From assembly GCA_963725315.1 (NCBI GenBank), contig CAVRYA010000012.1, positions 1 to 64,000 on the forward strand: a stretch of DNA of 64,000 nucleotides. The letters run 5' to 3'. The notes under the pieces were generated by a model. It was not told the origin of the DNA. It did no database searches and saw only the letters and a list, made by a program, of their open reading frames with translations. Of the stretch, positions 58,880 to 64,000 are shown one piece after another (position 1 is the stretch's first letter; the number at the start of each line of letters is the position of its first letter). A program made the translations under genes and the position numbers. Source of the stretch: JBBRHQ01 sp963725315 (GTDB lineage Bacteria; Actinomycetota; Thermoleophilia; Solirubrobacterales; 70-9).

Positions 58880-59793
58880 GAGCGCTCAACAACGCCCCTC
58901 CAGGCGGGGGTATCGGCTCAATCAGGAGCCGCTGTCGTCCACCGAGCTGTGCTCCGTAGAACCACCGGTCGAACTCGTCGTCCTCGACGATCAGGTTGTG
59001 GTTCGCCCAGGTCCCGGTTGAGAGGTCCTGCGCGCTTCCAGCGGTCGGCCTCGGCAGCCGATGGCGCTCGCGGCAGATGTCGTAGTCCATTCGATGCAGG
59101 TGGATGAGGCAGCAGGTCGGGATCCAGGTTGCATGCGGCCGTCGCCGCGGTGGTGGAAGCCGGGCTCCCACTGCATCGGCTCGGTGGCCAGCGCCGGCTT
59201 GTCGTAGGCGTCGTTGGCGAACCAGAAGCCCGCTGGGAGAGGACTCGGCGACTCGGTCGGAACGGGCGGCTCGCGGTCGACGAGGTGGATCAGCTCGTAG
59301 CCGTAGGCAGTTGACCCACCTCCTCGCCGAAGCGGTCGATGGTACTCGCCCAGGTGCCGCGCTGCGGGTCGGGGGCCACGATCTCGTCGACGTCGGTCGC
59401 GAGGACGACGTCGTGGCGCGTCGAGGAGCTCGCGCTGCATCCCGCTCTATCGGTGGAGGCCATCCAGGCGTGGTCGACCCTGCTCGTGGGTGAACGGGAT
59501 GCGTACGAAGCCTCACGATCGGTCGAGCCATCGGTGGTCTCGTGGTCGAGCACGTAGATGTCCTCGGGACTGAAGAAGCGGGAGTAGTAACGGAGCCAGA
59601 TCGGCAGGAAGACCGCCTCGTTGTGCACCATCGTGACGACCGCCCGCCGGCCGCTGGAACGGGGCACCCGGGCGTCCTTGCGCATGCGAAGCCGCCGGCG
59701 CTGATGGTTGAAGAATTCCGCCATCGGGTGGACCACGTCCGGCTGCGGCTCCGGGATCCTGATCTCGTCGCCGCGGGTGCCCTGGGCGCTCAT
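58880..59793 (-). CDS. glycosyltransferase (family 2/GT92-like), frameshifted
   Basis: Starts at ATG 59793, overlapping the FkbM gene stop. The N-terminal part 'RRAVVTMVHNEAVFLPIWLR' and 'YYSRFFSPEDIYVLDHETTD' is the GT2/GT92-type opening (nucleotide-sugar binding near the V-x-N-E motif). 'HDVVLATDVDEIVAPDPQRG' has the D-x-D metal motif. Other frames continue 'YGYELIHLVDREPPVPTES', 'WFANDAYDKPALATEPMQWE', 'LIHLHRMDYDICRERHR' and 'DEFDRWFYGAQLGGRQR'. At least four shifts. It probably adds a sugar residue in glycan assembly at the cytoplasmic face. The end near 58880 is approximate. Confidence 0.68.
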
Positions 59794-60575
59794 CGGCGGA
59801 GGGCGTAGAGCATCTGCACCTCGGTGCCCTGCATGGTGGCGTCCTGCTCGAGCTTCACCAGGAATCCATTCTCGTCCAGTCGCCTCGCGACCGCCGCGCC
59901 CCGGTCCTGATCGTGGACCTCCATGGCGACCTGTCTGACGCGGGCCCAGTCGCGGGCTTCGATGCCCTCGATCACGTCAGATTCGGACTTCTCGACGTCG
60001 ATCTTCAGCAGGTCGACCTGTTGCAGCGAGAGCTCATCGAGGACCCCTGAAAGCGTCCGCAGCTCGCACGACATGCGGGTCGGGACGTAGGTTCCGTGGA
60101 GCCGTTCAGTGGCTTCGTCCTCGGTGAGGCCAAGGTTCTTGCGCAGGCGGTCGTGCACCAGCCGGCGATCCACGTAGGGGTCTGCGTAGAGACCTGACAT
60201 CGCGCTGGCGCCCGGGTAGTAGGTGATCTCAGCCTCTCCAGGCTCAGATGAGAGGCCATAGGGATGGGCGGTGCAGGCCGGAAACTGGCGGAGGTTCTCT
60301 CTGAGCAGCTCGAAGATCGGCTGGACGGGCTCGAAGCTGTGGACCGCTCCGGCGCGGCAGACGTGGGCGAAGAACGCCGCCGCGACCCCGACATTCGCGC
60401 CGACGTCGAGGACCACGTCGTCCTCGGCGAGAGTGATCCCGTGACGGAGGTAGACCCTCTCGTCGATGATCTCGTGGATCTGGAACCAGAGTTGGGACGG
60501 ATCGGGATGACGGAGCTTGCCGGCCACCTCGCGGGCGACCGGGCTCGGCTCCAGATCAAGATCGGGAGAGCTCAT
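59790..60575 (-). CDS. FkbM family SAM-dependent methyltransferase
   Basis: An intact 261-residue protein, one of the few in this stretch. 'DVVLDVGANVGVAAAFFAHV' is motif I, 'GAVHSFEPVQPIFELLRENL' the acidic motif II, and 'QQVDLLKIDVEKSESDVIEG' the FkbM signature (L-K-I-D-V-E). The family methylates hydroxyl groups on sugars or polyketides. The start ATG overlaps the stop of the upstream acyltransferase gene (ATGA) and its stop overlaps the glycosyltransferase start, so the three are translationally coupled. The likely target is the glycan made by this cluster. Confidence 0.9.
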   Translation of the reverse strand: MSSPDLDLEPSPVAREVAGKLRHPDPSQLWFQIHEIIDERVYLRHGITLAEDDVVLDVGANVGVAAAFFAHVCRAGAVHSFEPVQPIFELLRENLRQFPACTAHPYGLSSEPGEAEITYYPGASAMSGLYADPYVDRRLVHDRLRKNLGLTEDEATERLHGTYVPTRMSCELRTLSGVLDELSLQQVDLLKIDVEKSESDVIEGIEARDWARVRQVAMEVHDQDRGAAVARRLDENGFLVKLEQDATMQGTEVQMLYALRR

Positions 60576-61188
60576 CGGGGCTGGCCGGCGCGGTCGCCGG
60601 CCGGGCGAGCAGGGACGCCAACCACCGTGGCCCCCGGTTCGACGTCGGTGAGGACGACGGCGTTGGCGCCAACCTGAGCGCCGGCGCCGACCCGCACCCG
60701 ACCGATCACCTTCGCCCCGGTACCGATGCTCACCCCTTGCTCGATGGTCGGGCCGACGACGTCGCCGCCGCGCAACCCCAGCGTCACCCACGGGGCTATC
60801 ACGGCGCCGGAATGAACTTCGACGATGCCATCCATTACGACCTGACCGTGGACGATATAGACGCCGGGATGAAGGATCACGGGGTCGCCGATCGATACCT
60901 GCGCGATCGCCATCGCGAGCCTGTGCGCAAGGCGCGGAAGCAGCGGCACCCGCGATGCCTGCAGGCGAGCCTTGAGCCGGTAGAGGGACTGCGCGAGGAA
61001 GGCGTCGCTGACCCAGATCAGTCGTAGTGCCTGAAGGCCGCATCGGTGCGCGAGCGGAACTGGTGCCGCTCGCCACGGTGCATCGCTGTCACCTCGGTGT
61101 CGGCGAGCAGGGCCTTCCGCAGGCCGGGATGGCGCGATTCGATCTCACGCATCAGCGCTCGCGCTTCGGGGTTGCGTTGCCATCTCAT
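60572..61188 (-). CDS. left-handed beta-helix (serine acetyltransferase-like) acyltransferase 2 (one frameshift)
   Basis: ATG 61188 gives 'MRWQRNPEARALMREIESRH' and 'HRGERHQFRSRTDAAFRHYD'. After a shift near 61020 come 'LIWVSDAFLAQSLYRLKARL', 'MAIAQVSIGDPVILHPGVYI', 'VHGQVVMDGIVEVHSGAVIA' and hexapeptide repeats to 'GATVVGVPARPAGDR'. It has the same order as the acyltransferase at 56.5-57.2 kb, including the N-terminal S-R-H-P helix, so the two are duplicates. It is the first gene of the minus-strand run and is coupled to the FkbM gene by ATGA. Confidence 0.8.
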
Positions 61189-61245
61189 GGCGGTTGGTGA
61201 GCGTATAGCCTGTTGGCTGGCCGGGCCAGGGGGCCCGGTTCTCGC

Positions 61246-62110
61246 ATGGGAAGCACTGAGGATTCAACCAACCCAGGCAAGAGCAGCTACTCGCTCTCCA
61301 GCGTGTTCGAGCTGATCGGTGCCTGCCTCGACGCGGTCGAGGCGAAAACGGTGCTCGAGGTGGGCGCTTTCGAGGGAGACCTCACCGCCGACCTGCTCGA
61401 CTGGGCGGCGCACTCCGGGGCCCGCGTCACCGCGATCGACCCGGCGCCCCCCGGCAGCTGCTGGCGTTGCACGAGCGACGGCCCGAGTTGGAGCTGGTCC
61501 GGGAGACCAGCCATGAAGCGCTGGCCCACCTGGACCTGCCCGACGCGATCATCATCGACGGCGACCACAACTACTACACGTTGAGCGAGGAGCTGCGATG
61601 ATCGGGAGGCGGGCTCCCGGGGCGGAGTGGCCGCTTCTGATGTTCCACGACGTCAGCTGGCCGCACGCCCGCCGGGACACCTACTACGCGCCCGAGCGAA
61701 TCCCCGAGGAGCAGCGCCAGGCCCTGGCCCACGATGTCTGCGTCGAGCCGGGCAGATCCCGGGGTCGGCGATGGGCGGAATTCGCTACGAGTGGGCGGCC
61801 GCTCGGGAGGGTGGGCCGCGCAACGGGGTGCTCACCGCGATCGAGGACTTCATCAGCGGTCGCGACGACCTCGAGCTCGCCGTGGTGCCTGTGTTCTTCG
61901 GTTTCGGCGTGCTATGGAGCCCGACGGGCGCCCTGGGCCTCGCAGGTTGCGGCGATCGTCGGGCCCTGGGACCGCAATCCGATATCGCCCGGCTCGAGGC
62001 CGATCGGGTCGAAAACCTTTGCGCGTCCCTTGGGCGGCGTCCGAGCTCCTGGCGCAGGCCGCAGAGCTGGAGGAGTCCCAGGCGCAGGATCGCCCACCAG
62101 GAGCTTCTGC
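61246..62110 (+). CDS. class I SAM-dependent methyltransferase (Methyltransf_24-like), frameshifted
   Basis: ATG 61246: 'MGSTEDSTNPGKSSYSLSSV', 'TVLEVGAFEGDLTADLLDWA' (motif I E-V-G-x-x-x-G) and 'ARVTAIDPAPP' (motif II). After a shift near 61450, 'DLPDAIIIDGDHNYYTLSEE' (the D-G-D-H motif); then 'WPLLMFHDVSWPHARRDTYY', 'GPRNGVLTAIEDFISGRDDL' and 'LAVVPVFFGFGVLWSP'. The M-F-H-D-V-x-W-P-H-A-R-R-D-T-Y-Y segment is a marker of methyltransferases in glycan clusters. The stop was not located; the end near 62110 is approximate. It is divergent from the acyltransferase and convergent with the next glycosyltransferase. Confidence 0.68.
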
Positions 62111-62149
62111 TGCGAGCAGCTGCTCGGCTCGAAGGCATTCTCGGTGGGT

Positions 62150-63136
62150 GATCGCCTGACGCGTCTTCGCCACCCCGGCGCGCTTCCTGGCGTGAGCAGG
62201 TGGAGCAGGCGCTCGACTAGGCCGAGCCGTCGCCTGCGACCCCGGAGTAGCCTCAGGCGCAGCGATCGAAGCGGGGCGGTCAGCCTCCAGCTGGCCCCGC
62301 TCGTCACCTCGTCGAGCCGGCGCTGCAGATCCGTTGCTCGAGCGTCGCCTAGCACCTCGGCGACCTGGCGAAAGCGCGGGCGGCCTCGCGTTCGGCCTGG
62401 CCCGCGCGCGCCTGCTTCTTCCAGTCGATCTCGCCTCCCTCAGGACCGATGGTCAGGTGCTGCCACTTCTCGGCCAGCTTCATGTGCGACTCGATCCAGC
62501 CTTCCACCTCGCTGATCAGGCCGAGCGAGTGATGGTGGATCGACCTGGAAGTCCGCGGTGACCACCTTCTTGCCCGCCGCCCGTGCCTGCATGCAGATGT
62601 CGAAGTCGTAGCCGTGGAGCGCCTGACCGAGGGTCTCGTCGAACCGCAGGTTCTGCGACCGCCCAGGGAGAGAGCGCCATCACGAAGCCGTCGAGCATGT
62701 CCACCTCGCCGAGCCGCGCGTGGGACGGGGATGTTGTCGCGATCCCAGGTCAGCGCCGGGACCTCGCCGCCGCCCATCTCCTGGTAGCGGTGGGTGAAGG
62801 AGGCCCAGGTAACGGAGCCCTCCCACCAGGCGATGCTGCGGACCCCGATCGCGCCGGCGCAGCCGACCAGCGCCACCTCGGGGTCGCTGAGCGCCTCGCG
62901 GATCGTCGCGCAGAAGTCGGCGTCGACGATCTCGGCGTCCTGATGAAGCAGGACCAGGGCCTCGAGGTCCTCGCGGTCGACGGACCTGGTTGATCATCAG
63001 GTTGTAGTTGCGGAAGATCGTGCCGGCGCTCTCGAGGCCGAGGATCTCCGAGTCGGGCTCGGCCGCGAGCTTGATCCCCGGCTCGGCATAGTTCCGAAAG
63101 TCGTCTGGAGGTGATCGGGCAGCCGAAGGCGATCAC
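62150..63136 (-). CDS. StrF-like glycosyltransferase (Glyco_tranf_2_5), frameshifted
   Basis: GTG 63136 gives 'VIAFGCPITS'. Joined frames then give 'AEPDSEILGLESAGTIFRNY', 'LEALVLLHQDAEIVDADFCA', 'DPEVALVGCAGAIGVRSIAW', 'WEGSVTWASFTHRYQEMGGG' and 'VDMLDGFVMALSPWAV'. A C-terminal part has 'HHSLGLISEVEGWIESHMKL' and 'EKWQHLTIGPEGGEIDWKKQ'. The H-Q-D-A/V-E-I and G-C-A-G-A motifs and the D-G-x-x-M/L-A-L-S-P segment are those of StrF-type glycosyltransferases. At least five shifts. The C-terminal coiled-coil 'DLQRRLDEVTSGASWRLTAP' belongs to it. The end is approximate. Confidence 0.65.
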
Positions 63137-63291
63137 GTCAGCGGGTGCCCTTCGGCGTCGGAGCGGGAGGAAATCGTCTGCGGGTCATCGCGAAAGAGTA
63201 TGCGGATAGCCCCTCCGAGCGTCATACAGGAACGTCCTTTCGCCGTCCTGCACAGCGGACCCCCTGGTGCCACTGCCCCTATGCTGGCCGG

Positions 63292-64000
63292 ATGCCAACG
63301 GCGGTCGTCAGCGGGTCGGGGGGCCTGATCGGGTCAGAGTCGGTCAAGTACCTCGTCGAGGCGGGCTGGGACGTCATCGGGCTCGAGAACGACATGCGCG
63401 CGCGCTTCTTCGGGCCTGAGGCCTCGACCGCTGCGGTGACGGCGAGTCTCGAGGCCGATTACACCGGAGTTCGCTTCGCTGGAGGTGGATATCCGCGATC
63501 ACCGACGGAGTCGACCACGCCTTCCGAGATGCGCCGGGGACGATCGAGCTGGTGATCCACACGGCCGCCAGCCGTCGCACGATTGGGCCGCCCGCGAGCC
63601 CCTGACCGACTTCGGGGTCAACGCCACGGGGACCCTCAACCTGCTCGAGGCGACACGGGCGCACGCGCCCGACGCGCCCTTCGTCTTCTGCTCGACCAAC
63701 AAGGTCTACGGCGATACGCCCAACCGGCTTGCCGCTGGAGGAGCTGGAGACCCGCTACGAGCTGCCCGAGTCGCACCGCTTCCACCAGGGAATCGACACG
63801 TCGATGTCGATCGACTCGTCGACTCATTCGCTGTTTCGGAGTCTCCAAGGCTGCGGCAGACCTGCTGGTCCAGGAGTACGGCCGCTACTTCGGCATGCCG
63901 ACGGTTTGCTTCCGCGGCGGTTGCCTCACCGGTCCTCAGCACGCCGGTGCCGAGCTGCACGGCTTCCTCGCCTACCTGATGCGCTGCACCGCGACCGGAA
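63292..64000 (+). CDS. rfbE: CDP-paratose 2-epimerase / CDP-tyvelose epimerase-like protein (partial at window end, frameshifted)
   Basis: ATG 63292: 'AVVSGSGGLIGSESVKYLVE' (NAD-binding G-x-x-G-x-x-G), 'DVIGLENDMRARFFGPEAST' (the N-D-M-R-x-x-F-F-G-x-E-A-S-T signature of CDP-tyvelose epimerases). In later frames there is 'HDWAAREPLTDFGVNATGTL', 'NLLEATRAHAPDAPFVFCST', 'NKVYGDTPNRL', 'GIDTSMSIDSSTHSLFG' and 'QEYGRYFGMPTVCFRGGCLT'. These match the family almost without gap. It interconverts CDP-paratose and CDP-tyvelose, a 3,6-dideoxyhexose used in O-antigen-like glycans. Several one-base shifts (near 63480, 63560, 63735, 63790, 63835). The gene runs off the window. Confidence 0.8.

Noticed and set aside
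1..64000. CRISPR array, transposase, integrase or rRNA genes
   Set aside because: No regularly spaced short repeats, no DDE or recombinase motifs and no rRNA-like sequence were seen while reading both strands.

Overview
The window is strongly GC-rich bacterial chromosome with actinobacterial gene content: a fused biotin carboxylase/biotin carrier protein, dodecin, a fused PafB-PafC WYL regulator, an IdeR/MntR-type metalloregulator and a four-cysteine APS reductase. The gene set suggests a deep-branching actinobacterium, perhaps class Thermoleophilia; this is inference, because no rRNA is present. No transposase, integrase, CRISPR array or replication origin was seen.

Layout. 0-3.2 kb: end of a membrane glycosyltransferase-like gene, a methyltransferase, an ornithine cyclodeaminase-family gene, a small acyl-CoA carboxylase epsilon-like gene and dodecin. 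3.2-13.2 kb: a segment bounded by two inverted copies of a ~94-bp hairpin repeat. It holds a sulfate assimilation operon (rhodanese, siroheme sulfite/nitrite reductase, cysH, sat, cysC), a membrane glycosyltransferase, a TetR/MFS efflux pair and a PHP-domain phosphoesterase. 13.2-28 kb: biotin-dependent carboxylase, then a small 'DPGSGS' membrane protein behind a possibly structured leader, a NoeA-like methyltransferase, membrane-anchored sulfatase-fold proteins, a classical sulfatase, sucCD, and a tandem pair of membrane sulfatase-like genes of which the second is full of frameshifts. 28-40 kb: a compact and almost error-free stretch with a PLP aminotransferase, two related small proteins (one with a zinc ribbon), a DtxR-family regulator, an SDR, a HAD phosphatase, a dihydropteroate synthase homologue, an MrfA-type helicase, MFS, a TIGR00725 protein, a lipoprotein and a GH15-like enzyme.

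40.25-44.0 kb: tRNA-Phe(GAA) followed 3.7 kb later by a copy of its 3' half. The interval holds a potassium channel, an isolated HK97-type capsid-like gene and a membrane glycosyltransferase, which suggests a relic of tRNA-targeted integration. 45-54.4 kb: housekeeping genes (SRPBCC, YhaM-like nuclease, PafBC, metallo-beta-lactamase fold, penicillin acylase family, PPOX family, secreted glycosyl hydrolase).

54.4-64 kb: a surface-glycan type cluster. It has three tandem PhyH-like Fe(II)/2-oxoglutarate dioxygenases (a fourth lies at 44-45 kb), two left-handed beta-helix acyltransferases, an FkbM methyltransferase, two further methyltransferases, two glycosyltransferases and, cut by the window edge, a CDP-paratose/tyvelose 2-epimerase. 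Together they look like synthesis and decoration of a deoxysugar-containing polysaccharide.

Data quality: single-base frameshifts are concentrated in islands (0-3.8, 26-28, 40.4-45.1 and 54.9-64 kb), while long stretches between are clean. The broken frames still read as conserved protein, so most are probably uncorrected indel errors rather than decay. Coordinates of broken genes are reconstructions across frames.
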